A stretch of DNA of 64,000 nt from CANMUM01 sp965263365 (lineage in GTDB: Bacteria; Pseudomonadota; Alphaproteobacteria; Rhodobacterales; Rhodobacteraceae). A program made the position numbers and the translations under genes. Positions 1 through 8,724 of the stretch are shown piece by piece. The notes beneath the pieces were generated by a model. It searched no databases and was not told where the DNA came from. It saw only the letters and a program-made list of their open reading frames with translations. The stretch is taken from assembly GCA_965263365.1 (NCBI GenBank), contig OZ253672.1, positions 1,674,001-1,738,000 on the forward strand, in the 5' to 3' direction. How positions within the stretch are numbered: position 1 is the stretch's first letter; each line of letters begins with the position of its first letter.

Positions 1-1603
1 AGCCAGTCGCCGCAAGTTTGTCTGGACGAACTCCAAACGCGTTGATCATAAACCTGACTACACTGAGTGCGCGCGCTTGTGACAATTCCCAATTATCTTG
101 ATAGTCAGCACTGCTGATCGGTCGATTATCCGTATGACCATCAACTCTTAACACCCAATCAATATCTGCAGGTATTTCGAGTGATAATTCATTAATTAGC
201 AGCGCAATTTGTCCGATTTGACCACGCCCACTATCCGAAAGCTCAGCAGACCCTGGCGCAAACAATACCTCACTTGAAAAAACAAATCGATCCCCAACGA
301 CCTCGACACCATCAATTCCGGATAATACCTCCCGCAATTTTCCAAAAAAATCTGAACGATAAGTTTCTAAATCGTCTGCTCGCGCCTTAAATTGAGCAGC
401 TGAAGCCGCAAGTGCCGCATTGAGTTTATTACCAAAGGTCGCGATATCTATGTCATTTTCAATATCTTGTTGGACCTGTTGATCAATTAGGTTTTGCAAA
501 GCCCCTAACTGCGTACGCAAATCAGCTGTCTGTCGATTTAATAGTTCAATTCGCTGCGCATCTTCTTCATTTAGTCTTTCCCTTACAGATAACTCTTGTC
601 TCGCAAGCTCAAGAAGTGCGGCGTCTTTTTCAGCCTGAGACAGTTCAGAATTTTCAACATTCTCGCGCTCACTCTCAATCGCCGCCAACAAAGTTAGTGT
701 TTCTTCTGCATTCTTTCTTTCTTCCTCTAGAGCGAGGGTCATAGCCGTCAATTCGGTTTCAGCATTCTTCAAGCGTTCACGCACAAATTCAGTGGCTAAA
801 GTGTTCAAAAATTGACGTCGTTCAAGTTCGCTTAAATTTTGAGTTTGTTGATTCAATTCTTGGATCAGAGGGTCATCAGATTCAGGCGTTGACGCGAGCG
901 AAGCGAGGGCCATGACTTGCGCGATTGATGCAGAAATTTCGTCATTGTCAACGTTTCCTTCTGTATCAAAGTCATCGCGCATACTTGCAACCATAGCTTC
1001 AAGCGCCTCTAGCTCAGCAGCCGCACGGCGCGATTCAATTTCATCCTCCGACATTTGCGAACGCATCTGTGCCAAAGTAAGCTCTAATTTTTCCTTTTCA
1101 CTCAGCAATTCTAGATTTTGTGCTTCAAGATCTGCATAAATCTGCCCCTCTTCGATTAGAGTTTGATTTTCGCTTTTTGCCGTTTCAACTTCCTGTGCGA
1201 GCTCTTCATTTTGTGCGATTAATCCAGCATTTACTCCACTCAAATCTTGATTGCGTGCAATTAAAGAAGCAATTTGTGCTTCAAAGCTTGCGATTTCGGA
1301 TTGTGATTGATCATATTCGAACTGGAGCGCTGTCAATCTATTTTCTAACTTGGTCGAATTGTCACGCAGTGAGTCAATCTCAACTTCTCGGGCCCCAAGG
1401 GTTTGCGCTAAAGTCGCCAGTTGACCCTCTAAACTAGCCAATTCACGCCCTTGCGCACCAATAGTTTCACGCAAAAAATACTGCATAATCATAAATACAC
1501 TCAGCGTAAAAACCATCACTAAGAGCAATGCAGTCATGGCATCTACGAAACCTGCCCATGCATTGGCCTCAAAACGCGCACCGGTGCGTTTACGCAAAGC
1601 CAT
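1..1603 (-). CDS. OmpA-domain coiled-coil membrane protein (MotB/TolR-like), 3' part outside the window
   Basis: Probably the peptidoglycan-anchoring partner of the proton-channel-like protein encoded just upstream. The readable part starts MALRKRTGARFEANAWAGF, followed by one membrane segment at about residues 18-43. Then come some 350 residues rich in E, L, Q and A with heptad-like spacing, which should be a long coiled coil. The C-terminal OmpA-like domain is entered near residue 430 (WVLRVDGHTDNRPI, then NWELSQARA) and is cut by the window edge. The ATG overlaps the stop of the upstream gene (TAATG), so translation is probably coupled. MotB-type topology with a MotA/ExbB-type partner is what I see. 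The energised process it serves is not evident, and no flagellar genes are nearby. Confidence 0.85.
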   Translation of the reverse strand, partial: MALRKRTGARFEANAWAGFVDAMTALLLVMVFTLSVFMIMQYFLRETIGAQGRELASLEGQLATLAQTLGAREVEIDSLRDNSTKLENRLTALQFEYDQSQSEIASFEAQIASLIARNQDLSGVNAGLIAQNEELAQEVETAKSENQTLIEEGQIYADLEAQNLELLSEKEKLELTLAQMRSQMSEDEIESRRAAAELEALEAMVASMRDDFDTEGNVDNDEISASIAQVMALASLASTPESDDPLIQELNQQTQNLSELERRQFLNTLATEFVRERLKNAETELTAMTLALEEERKNAEETLTLLAAIESERENVENSELSQAEKDAALLELARQELSVRERLNEEDAQRIELLNRQTADLRTQLGALQNLIDQQVQQDIENDIDIATFGNKLNAALAASAAQFKARADDLETYRSDFFGKLREVLSGIDGVEVVGDRFVFSSEVLFAPGSAELSDSGRGQIGQIALLINELSLEIPADIDWVLRVDGHTDNRPISSADYQDNWELSQARALSVVRFMINAFGVRPDKLAATG

Positions 1604-2667
1604 TAGCTTTCCTCACCACCATCAATAGCAGTTCTCAAAGTTTGAACCACGGTTGCAATATCACGTCTCAATTCTTGCGTCGTTGATTCCCGTCCAGTTG
1701 CCAAATCTTCGTTCATGCGCACGAGCTGGGCTTCCACACCTCGAATTGCATTGCGCATATCCGTTTGCATATTTCCCTGCGTAACTAGGCTATCTTGAAA
1801 CTGCGCAAACATTTGAAGATTTTGATCAGACTTGGCATCTTGCGTTGCCAAGCGCCCTTCTAAGCGCCCCAAACTTTCAGAAAGTCCACGGAAAGCTTTC
1901 GCAAGTGGTGTATCATCATTGGGATCAATTTGCAGTTCTAGCCCTTTTTCGGCCATGCCAACGGACGTAAACTGTGTTAGCCATTCTTCGAATTCTCGGT
2001 AAAATCGGTTCTGCCCATGCCCCGCAAATAACTCTAATAAGCCCACGAGCAACGACCCAGTTAAGCCAATTAACGAAGAGCCAAAAGCCGTGCCCATGCC
2101 ATCAAGCTGTGTCTCAAGCCCCGACATGACATCCGCAAAGTTAGCACCGCCACCTTCACCTGATTGCGCATTCAAACTCCGAATGGTTTCGACGACACCC
2201 GGTATCGTCGTCGCAAGCCCATAAAACGTGCCGAGAAGTCCCAGAAAAATCAACAAGTTAACTAGGTACCGTGTAATTTCTCGAATTTCATCTAGTCGCG
2301 TGGCAACGGAATCGAGTATGGATTGTGCCGAAGATGTGCTCATTCCAGTTGGCAGTTGATTACCCTTCATAAGAACAGCAAGAGGTGCAAGAAGTCTCGG
2401 ACGCTTACCGACTCTATCAACGGATCCTAGCTGGGCATTCAACCAGCCAACCGAGCGTGATACCTGCCACAATTGCCAAAAGCAGGCTAATACGCCAAAA
2501 ATAAACACAATAAAAATCACGCCATTTAAGTATGGAGAGGCTAAAAATACATCCAAAATACGCGCAGATACTACCACAACCATAAGGCAAAATAGCCCGA
2601 GCGTAACTAGCATAAGAAGCATTTGCCTATAAGGCCTAGTAAAAACGAATTTTTGTGAACCTTCCAA
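1603..2667 (-). CDS. MotA/TolQ/ExbB-family proton-channel-like protein
   Basis: Inner-membrane protein of 354 residues. Two hydrophobic segments lie near the N-terminus (about 15-36 and 46-66). A second pair sits in the conserved channel core: one around LIFLGLLGTFYGL near residue 140, one around GSSLIGLTGSLLVGLL near 200. The C-terminal 120 residues are polar and probably helical. The GTFYGL segment matches the MotA/TolQ/ExbB signature. With the OmpA-domain gene downstream it forms a two-gene pair resembling Mot or Tol stator units. The proposed start is TTG, preceded by AAGGAG; an internal ATG at 2622 is the alternative. The substrate or driven machine is unknown. It is not a canonical flagellar motA, because the flagellar context is missing. 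Confidence 0.85.
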   Translation of the reverse strand: MEGSQKFVFTRPYRQMLLMLVTLGLFCLMVVVVSARILDVFLASPYLNGVIFIVFIFGVLACFWQLWQVSRSVGWLNAQLGSVDRVGKRPRLLAPLAVLMKGNQLPTGMSTSSAQSILDSVATRLDEIREITRYLVNLLIFLGLLGTFYGLATTIPGVVETIRSLNAQSGEGGGANFADVMSGLETQLDGMGTAFGSSLIGLTGSLLVGLLELFAGHGQNRFYREFEEWLTQFTSVGMAEKGLELQIDPNDDTPLAKAFRGLSESLGRLEGRLATQDAKSDQNLQMFAQFQDSLVTQGNMQTDMRNAIRGVEAQLVRMNEDLATGRESTTQELRRDIATVVQTLRTAIDGGEES

Positions 2668-2702
2668 CGCCTCTTCTCCTTATTATTCCGCCATTATTCG
2701 TA

Positions 2703-3338
2703 TTACCTACAATACGGGCCCGACGGATATCGCGCGACATCAAAATGAAAATGATCCTCATGATAGCCATCTGAACCAGGGCCGAGAACAGTTCCAAAGG
2801 GACCGCAAGCTCCCGAATTTACGCTCCGCAAGAAAGAACTAAACTCTGAACTTCTATAATCTCTTAACAAATCAGCATTCGTACCATCGGTAAACTGAAA
2901 TCCGGATATATCGATTGCGTTTCCAAAAGCGTGTTCAGATAAGCGCGCCCCTGGGCGATGATTGCGGGTCCGGCATGCATAAGAAGCCGCAACATTAATG
3001 GTTTCAACGCTTTTGCCGACTTCTGCCGCCTGAGGAATAACTGACGAGCGCGTCCAAGCGTCAAGTTGGGTCGCAGTTGTACAATTCACAAGTGCAGGCG
3101 TCGATAGCTTAACTCCACTTACAGCATATACCTTCACAGGATTATCAATACCACAAGAGCCATTTCTAACAGGATCGGATTGAACACCCAAAATTTGCGC
3201 ACTTCCACAAATCGGCACGACAAAATCTGGTAAATTTTCGGGTCGGTCAAAACTATGCGAGCTTTTCGACTTACCACAAGAATAAACAAAAACAATCGCT
3301 AAAAAAAAGACACCTACTGCTTTCACTATTTTACTCAT
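2703..3338 (-). CDS. Extensin-like C-terminal domain protein (M15-like peptidase fold), likely exported
   Basis: Protein of 211 residues with a hydrophobic N-terminal signal (about residues 5-20) ending in VYSCGKS, which could be a lipobox, although Tyr at -2 is unusual. The rest matches the alphaproteobacterial extensin-like C-terminal family. It has the GSCGIDNPVKV entry, LSEHAFGNAIDISGF (His and Asp metal ligands) and YHEDHFHFDV (final His). This HxxxxxxD...HxH arrangement is that of M15-type peptidoglycan peptidases and suggests cell-wall peptidase activity in the periplasm. Four other cysteines suggest disulfides. It stands 35 bases after the preceding minus-strand gene. The family assignment is good; actual peptidase activity is inferred. 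Confidence 0.85.
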   Translation of the reverse strand: MSKIVKAVGVFFLAIVFVYSCGKSKSSHSFDRPENLPDFVVPICGSAQILGVQSDPVRNGSCGIDNPVKVYAVSGVKLSTPALVNCTTATQLDAWTRSSVIPQAAEVGKSVETINVAASYACRTRNHRPGARLSEHAFGNAIDISGFQFTDGTNADLLRDYRSSEFSSFLRSVNSGACGPFGTVLGPGSDGYHEDHFHFDVARYPSGPYCR

Positions 3339-3373
3339 TTTGCCCTCACTTTACGAAACGGCAATCTATACCG

Positions 3374-4288
3374 CTATTTTTTTATCATGTTCCGTCCAAA
3401 ATTTGGCAAGCTCACATCTTGGCCAACTTCTAGGATTTCGCGTCTAATTTGCCTCGTATGTGTAAAATAGTCAAAGAGAAATTCCCCATCACCTTTTCGA
3501 ATGGCGGTTTTAAGCCGCTCTAAATCAGCTGAAAATCGAGCTAAAATATCTAATGTTGCATCTGGATTATTCAAAAAAACATCTCGCCACATGGTCGGAT
3601 CGCTTGCTGCAATGCGTGTAAAATCTCGAAACCCCGCCGCGGAATATTCAATGACTTCACTTTCAGTTACACGCGATAAATCATCAGCAACACCCACCAT
3701 TGTATAGGCGATAAGATGAGGAACATGGCTTGTCACTGACAGCACTAAATCATGATGAGCTGCCGACATATGTGAAACTTTAGCGCCCATGTTCTTTATC
3801 AATTGAGTCAATTCGTGCAAAGCTTCTTTTGAGCAATCATCGGGTGGTGTGAGTATCCACCAACGGTCTTCGAAAAGTTCTGCAAATCCAGAAGAAGGTC
3901 CCGAGTTTTCGGTTCCTGCGATCGGATGACCGGGTATAAAATGTACGTTTGCCGGCAACTCGGGGCCGACTTCTTTCTCAATTGCAGATTTAACAGAACC
4001 CACATCGGTCACAATTGCGCCAGACTTCAAAAATGGGGATATTTCAATCGCAACATCTTTCATTGCGCCGACAGGCGTGCACACAATAACAACGTCGGCA
4101 CCATCTACACATTCGCGAGACGTGGAAACAACTTCATCACAAAAACCGAGACGGGCAGCTTCATTCCGCGTCATTTCCGATCTTGCGGTTCCAATAATTT
4201 GCGGCGCATTTGGGAGGCGCTTCAAAGCATGCGCAATTGAACTTGCAATCAATCCTAATCCAATGAGGGCGACTTTCTCGATTTTCAT
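3374..4288 (-). CDS. tyrA: Prephenate/arogenate (cyclohexadienyl) dehydrogenase
   Basis: Catalyses NAD(P)-dependent oxidative decarboxylation of prephenate or arogenate in tyrosine synthesis. The Rossmann motif VALIGLGLIASSIAHAL lies at residues 5-21. The conserved VTDVGSVK and HFIPGHPIAGTE motifs follow, and later SHVPHLIAY and GFRDFTRIAASDP. The length of 304 residues is normal for a TyrA without fused domains. The start is set at the ATG overlapping the hisC stop (ATGA, 4 bases), rather than the frame's longer extension of 16 residues that would run into hisC. The tyrA-hisC pairing suits an aromatic aminotransferase role for the partner. Prephenate versus arogenate preference cannot be read here. 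Confidence 0.94.
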   Translation of the reverse strand: MKIEKVALIGLGLIASSIAHALKRLPNAPQIIGTARSEMTRNEAARLGFCDEVVSTSRECVDGADVVIVCTPVGAMKDVAIEISPFLKSGAIVTDVGSVKSAIEKEVGPELPANVHFIPGHPIAGTENSGPSSGFAELFEDRWWILTPPDDCSKEALHELTQLIKNMGAKVSHMSAAHHDLVLSVTSHVPHLIAYTMVGVADDLSRVTESEVIEYSAAGFRDFTRIAASDPTMWRDVFLNNPDATLDILARFSADLERLKTAIRKGDGEFLFDYFTHTRQIRREILEVGQDVSLPNFGRNMIKK

Positions 4289-5388
4289 ATTGCCTTTGCC
4301 AATTCTGCTTGCAAAATTTGAATTATGTTTTGACAATCTTCTTGTGTACCAATCGTTATGCGAAGCGCGTTTGGTAAACCATAATGAGCAACTTTACGCA
4401 CCGCAATATCATTCAAAAGAAGGCAATCAAACAATTTTTCTGCTACTCCTTGAGTTGGAAATCTTGCAAGCACAAAGTTTGCGTGGCTTTCATCTGCTTC
4501 GACACCAATCTGCCGCAATCCATCAATTAAATAACGACGGCTTTTTACGATCTTGTCACGGCAGTCTTTCGCGTAATCTTGTTCAAGCATGGCGATTTCT
4601 GCACCAATTAATCCAAGCGATGAGATATTAAACGGTCCTCGAAGTTTATTGAGATTGTCAATAATGTCTTGATCGGCATATGCCCAACCGACCCGCAAAC
4701 CTCCAAGTCCATAGAGTTTTGAAAAGGTTCTAGTCATAATCACATTCGGATATTTCTCAACGAGAGACGCCCCACCATCGTAATCATCTGCAAATTCAGC
4801 ATAAGCACTATCAATAACTAAAATCACATTACTGGGTATTTTCGCCGCAAATTGATCAAGCGCATCAACTGAAACAAAGGTGCCCGTCGGATTGGCAGGA
4901 TTCGCGAGATAGACAATTTTCGTTTGCGCTGAAATTGCGGTCAAAAGCAAATCGAGATTAACACGGCGCTCAGTTTCATCTACTACTTTCAAATCAGCAC
5001 CAACTGAATGCGCGACAATTCCATAGATTTCAAAACCATGCTCGGTCATAATAACTTCATCACCCTCGCCCGCATAGCACTGGGCAATGAGGGCAAGCAG
5101 TTCATCAGAACCATTTCCGCAAATCACTCGATCGACATCTAATTCATACACAGTCGAAATTGCTGAACGAAGTGCCTTATGATCAACAGAAGGATACTTC
5201 CATATCTTCGTCGCCGCCTCCGCCAATGCCTCCGCCACCTTTGGAGTAGGCCCGTATAAGTTTTCATTAGAAGAAAGCTTTCGGAAATTTGGACCTTGTT
5301 GAGCTGTTATGGCTCCAGGCGTGTAGAGGTGTAACTTAGAAATTCCGGCGCGTGGAACCGGCTTTAAAGCGTTTTTTTTCTTGTCCAT
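4285..5388 (-). CDS. hisC: Histidinol-phosphate / aromatic aminotransferase
   Basis: PLP-dependent class I/II aminotransferase of 367 residues. Visible motifs are LSSNENLYGPTP near the N-terminus, CGNGSDELL, the ANPANPTGT loop, DSAYAEF (cofactor Asp), and TRTFSKLYGLGGLRVGW with the Schiff-base Lys. These are typical of HisC. It is the first gene of a translationally coupled pair with tyrA. In that position in alphaproteobacteria HisC-type enzymes often also transaminate aromatic 2-oxo acids, so the real job may be in phenylalanine/tyrosine synthesis as well as, or instead of, histidine synthesis. No other his genes are present in the window. Confidence 0.93.
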   Translation of the reverse strand: MDKKKNALKPVPRAGISKLHLYTPGAITAQQGPNFRKLSSNENLYGPTPKVAEALAEAATKIWKYPSVDHKALRSAISTVYELDVDRVICGNGSDELLALIAQCYAGEGDEVIMTEHGFEIYGIVAHSVGADLKVVDETERRVNLDLLLTAISAQTKIVYLANPANPTGTFVSVDALDQFAAKIPSNVILVIDSAYAEFADDYDGGASLVEKYPNVIMTRTFSKLYGLGGLRVGWAYADQDIIDNLNKLRGPFNISSLGLIGAEIAMLEQDYAKDCRDKIVKSRRYLIDGLRQIGVEADESHANFVLARFPTQGVAEKLFDCLLLNDIAVRKVAHYGLPNALRITIGTQEDCQNIIQILQAELAKAI

Positions 5389-5425
5389 TTGTGGATCACC
5401 TATGCTTTAAGAGAACTTAGTAAGT

Positions 5426-5608
5426 CTAAAAATCGCTTGCGATTCCTTTTTTCTCCCAGTCGCCAAAACGTGTGGGTTCTGGCCCCTTTCGCCCCCCCAA
5501 TTCAGGCGCTAGTCTAAGGTTTTCTTGCTCAGCCTTGCGCATTTTTGCCTCTGCTAAAGCCCGCTTAGCCGCTGCTTTCCTATTTTCTTCAACTTGTTTT
5601 TTATCCAT
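5426..5608 (-). CDS. DUF1674 (SDHAF4-like) small protein
   Basis: Protein of 60 residues. The N-terminal half is a charged helix rich in K, A and E. The C-terminal half carries the DUF1674 signature (LGGRKGPEPTRFGDW, then a GI.SDF ending). In mitochondria the homologous SDHAF4 binds flavinylated succinate dehydrogenase subunit A and helps its assembly. A similar role here is inference from the family. No sdh genes are nearby. It is transcribed divergently from rsmB, 78 bases away, an arrangement I recall from other alphaproteobacteria. Confidence 0.9.
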   Translation of the reverse strand: MDKKQVEENRKAAAKRALAEAKMRKAEQENLRLAPELGGRKGPEPTRFGDWEKKGIASDF

Positions 5609-5686
5609 AGAATTTCAATACTTTTATTTGAGCATCCATGCAAGCTTCCCCTTGCACGGCCTACTAGCTTTCAATATTGATCTTAC

Positions 5687-6949
5687 ATGTCAACCCACAA
5701 TAAAAAAACAAATGATCCGCGCCATCTCGCTTGCAAAGCAATTGTTCAAGTTATCCAAAATCAAGAACCGCTAAGAGAACATCTTTTTCAAGATGCTCTC
5801 CCAGAAACACGCTCTACCGCAAAACGGTTAGCTCGCGAAACCATTCGTCATTTTGAAAACCTTGAGAATTCATTTTCTGCCTTTTTGCAAAAAAAACCAC
5901 GCCCCTACATAATTTGCTATCTCTGCCTAGGCGCTTATGAAATTTCAAAGCATCCTGAAAAGGCGTTTGCTTTGGTGAACGCATATGTAAATATCGCAAA
6001 ACAAAATAGACACACAGCCTCAGCAAGCGGGATGATCAACGCTATTTTAAGAAAAGTTGCGAGCAATCCTGTCAACTTAAGTCACTCTGATACTTTTGGA
6101 CAAGGTGTAAGAAACAAACTTATCAAACGATATGGCGCATCTGTTGTTGAAGAAATCAATCAAGGCCATTTGGAGGAGCTTTGCTTAGATGTTCAAATTA
6201 CGCCAAAACTTAATTTGGAAGAGTGGGCTTTAAAGCTTGATGCAACGCCAATTGTCAACACCCGCACTTTGCGTCGCAAAGAACAAGGACAAGTTTCTAA
6301 ACTCGCTGGTTTTAACGACGGCCTTTGGTGGATCCAAGATGTAGCCGCCAGTCTCGCCACAGGTTTTTTTGATGATTTAGACGGTAAGCGTGTGCTTGAT
6401 ATGTGTGCAGCGCCGGGTGGTAAAACAATGCAACTTGCAGCCAAAGGCGCTGAAGTTACTGCCTTAGAGCTTAGCGCCAAGCGCGCGGAAACAATAGAGA
6501 AAAACTTACATCGGACAAACTTAGAGGCCTCGATTTGGGTTGGTGATGCACTCGAGTATAGGGCAAATCCATTTGACGCTATTTTGCTTGACGCCCCCTG
6601 TTCTGCCTCAGGAACCTATCGCCGTCATCCTGATTTGCGCTATACCGCACCACTCGAGCGTCTTAAGTCACTTTTAGATATACAGACCCAACTACTCAAT
6701 CATGCGTTTAAGCTACTCAAACCAAAAGGTGAGCTAATTTATTGCACATGTTCACTGTTTATCGAAGAGGGCGAAAGACAAATCGAAACCTTTTTAAAAA
6801 ACCATCAAAATGCCGACTTAATAAAGCTGTCTCATCCTTTATGCCGTCCGGATTTGAACAACATGGGCGCTTTGCGCAGCCTGCCCGGTTCCGCACACGG
6901 GTTGCCAAATATGGATGGCTTCTTTATTGCAAAAATAGTAAAAATCTAA
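5687..6949 (+). CDS. rsmB: RsmB-type 16S rRNA (cytosine-C5) methyltransferase
   Basis: 420 residues: an N-terminal NusB-like RNA-binding helical domain (about 1-140), then a class I SAM methyltransferase of the NOL1/NOP2/Sun family. The SAM-binding motif VLDMCAAPGGKTMQLA is at about 235-250. Motif IV is LLDAPCSASGTYRRHPD and motif VI is LIYCTCSLFIEEGE, so both catalytic-site cysteines (PC and TC) are present. The family methylates C967 of 16S rRNA in E. coli. Its place upstream of the heparinase-like gene and purH agrees with an arrangement common in alphaproteobacteria. Confidence 0.93.
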   Translation: MSTHNKKTNDPRHLACKAIVQVIQNQEPLREHLFQDALPETRSTAKRLARETIRHFENLENSFSAFLQKKPRPYIICYLCLGAYEISKHPEKAFALVNAYVNIAKQNRHTASASGMINAILRKVASNPVNLSHSDTFGQGVRNKLIKRYGASVVEEINQGHLEELCLDVQITPKLNLEEWALKLDATPIVNTRTLRRKEQGQVSKLAGFNDGLWWIQDVAASLATGFFDDLDGKRVLDMCAAPGGKTMQLAAKGAEVTALELSAKRAETIEKNLHRTNLEASIWVGDALEYRANPFDAILLDAPCSASGTYRRHPDLRYTAPLERLKSLLDIQTQLLNHAFKLLKPKGELIYCTCSLFIEEGERQIETFLKNHQNADLIKLSHPLCRPDLNNMGALRSLPGSAHGLPNMDGFFIAKIVKI

Positions 6950-7003
6950 GATTATGTATATGGTTACTCAAATCATCACATATATTTCGCCGTGGGTTGC
7001 ATA

Positions 7004-8716
7004 ATGTCTCCTTTTCAATTTTTTTCTAACAAAATACTATCTATTCAGCACAAGCGACTATTTAAACGTGCACTGGCACAAACCGCACCCCAACACGCCA
7101 AGGCAACTCCAGAAATTACAGAATTTGGAGATTATAATCGCGGCTTAGACTGGCTATCTGGAGATTTATTTCGCAATTATTATGGTGAAACTGAAATTCC
7201 TAAATCCCCTTGGAGCTTACCAGTATCAACTCCGTACATAAGAGATATATTGCATGGTTTCGAATGGCTTGATGATTTACATGCGGTCGGTACGGCTGAA
7301 GCTGACCGCAAAATGTATGAATGGACTTATGACTGGATTGATCGCTTCAACCAAGGAGAAGGTCAAGGTTGGACCCCTTCACTTGCCGGTTGGCGCATAA
7401 TTAGACTGCTCACTCATTCTAAAAAGCTTCTACAATCTGGTCGCCTACTTGACCAAGAGAAGTTTCTAAAAACGATATCAGTCCACGTTCATTACATTTC
7501 AGAAGTTTACAATGATGACATTATTGGCCTAGAGCAACTCTTGAGTATGACCGGCTGGCTTTATGCAGCTTTGAGCTTCGACGAATATCAACAGGAGGTC
7601 GATAACTTAGTCAGTCTGATTGGCATCATCTCTGGCGCAATAGTAGATGGTGAGCATGTTCACTTAGAAAGCCGCAATCCAGAAGAGCTATCAATTATCT
7701 TCTGCTTACTTGTATGGAGTGAAAATTATATTTCGCAACAAGGAAAGAAACCAACATCTAACCATGAATTAGCTATTGAAACGATCGGGAAAACCCTGCG
7801 CACACTCAGAATGGGAAATGGAGCTCTTGTCGAAGCTCACGGTGGAGGATCAAACCATACCTACTCAATAGAACGCGTCATTTCGTCATCTCAAGTCAGT
7901 GGGTCTTCAAGATTACAGCCATGCATGGGTTTTTTACATAACCGATCTGGAGCGACGAAAGTGATCATGGATGTTGGTCAAATTCCATCAGACATTAATT
8001 TAAATCGAGCGCATGCGTCATCCTTAGCGCTTTGGGTTTCTCACGGAAATCATGTTTTATTTGGTTCGAAGGGCCCTGCCTCTCACCAAGGATTAAATGA
8101 AAGATTAAGGTCGCAAGAAACGGTTTCTCACAGCACATTGGTTCTCGATCAACAATCTTCGAGTGAACTCGGATTGCCAAGTAACGATATCTCGGAGATT
8201 CAATCTGGCGGGTTTTTCTCATCGCCTGCGAATGTATCAGATATCGAGTACAATGAATCTGAAACGGAAACACTGATTAAAGCCAGCCATGATGGTTATG
8301 CTCAAAAATATGGAATTATTCACGAACGTAAACTCACGATTGAACGTGACGGTTTGTTTCTCGCGGGCATAGATTTATTGCACGCAAATAATCACAAAAA
8401 TCCAAATCAACTGGAACAAATTTTAAAACAACGGGGAAAGCTTGGAGTTCCCTTCGAAATTAGGTTTATTATGGGCGCGCCAATTCAAGAGGTCAATATC
8501 GATCCAATGCGCAACCTGGAGTTTTATGACGCCAAAGGAAATAGATGGATTCTCAACCAAATCGGAGGCGCCATCGAAGTTGCAGATGAACAAATTTTCA
8601 AGAGTAATCGTGCACATCCCGTCAGTACAAACGTAATTAGCATAAAATCTCGCCTCATTAGTCCTTCAGGATATATTTCCTGGAGCCTTCAATTACTCTC
8701 TCCATCAATCAAATAA
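7004..8716 (+). CDS. Heparinase II/III family protein
   Basis: About 570 residues. The N-terminal half is an all-helical toroid-like region: WLSGDLFRNYYG, then WTPSLAGWRIIRLL, and GNGALVEAHGGGSNHTYS. The C-terminal half is predicted beta-rich and belongs to the heparinase II/III-like family (HASSLALWVSHGNHVLFGSKGP and following). Members are polysaccharide lyase-like, but those located between rsmB and purH have no established substrate as far as I know. No signal peptide is obvious. The start is placed at the ATG rather than the GTG four codons upstream; neither has a strong ribosome-binding site. It ends 8 bases before purH, so they are probably cotranscribed. Confidence 0.85.
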   Translation: MSPFQFFSNKILSIQHKRLFKRALAQTAPQHAKATPEITEFGDYNRGLDWLSGDLFRNYYGETEIPKSPWSLPVSTPYIRDILHGFEWLDDLHAVGTAEADRKMYEWTYDWIDRFNQGEGQGWTPSLAGWRIIRLLTHSKKLLQSGRLLDQEKFLKTISVHVHYISEVYNDDIIGLEQLLSMTGWLYAALSFDEYQQEVDNLVSLIGIISGAIVDGEHVHLESRNPEELSIIFCLLVWSENYISQQGKKPTSNHELAIETIGKTLRTLRMGNGALVEAHGGGSNHTYSIERVISSSQVSGSSRLQPCMGFLHNRSGATKVIMDVGQIPSDINLNRAHASSLALWVSHGNHVLFGSKGPASHQGLNERLRSQETVSHSTLVLDQQSSSELGLPSNDISEIQSGGFFSSPANVSDIEYNESETETLIKASHDGYAQKYGIIHERKLTIERDGLFLAGIDLLHANNHKNPNQLEQILKQRGKLGVPFEIRFIMGAPIQEVNIDPMRNLEFYDAKGNRWILNQIGGAIEVADEQIFKSNRAHPVSTNVISIKSRLISPSGYISWSLQLLSPSIK

Positions 8717-8724
8717 GGAAAAAC

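Noticed and set aside
912..1437. Plus-strand frames of 75 and 105 codons
   Set aside because: They are antisense to the coiled-coil gene at 1-1603, whose repeated E/Q/A codons keep the reverse strand free of stops.
4077..4631. 184-codon open frame on the plus strand across tyrA and hisC
   Set aside because: Both minus-strand genes are complete and overlap by ATGA; this frame is a shadow without a ribosome-binding site.
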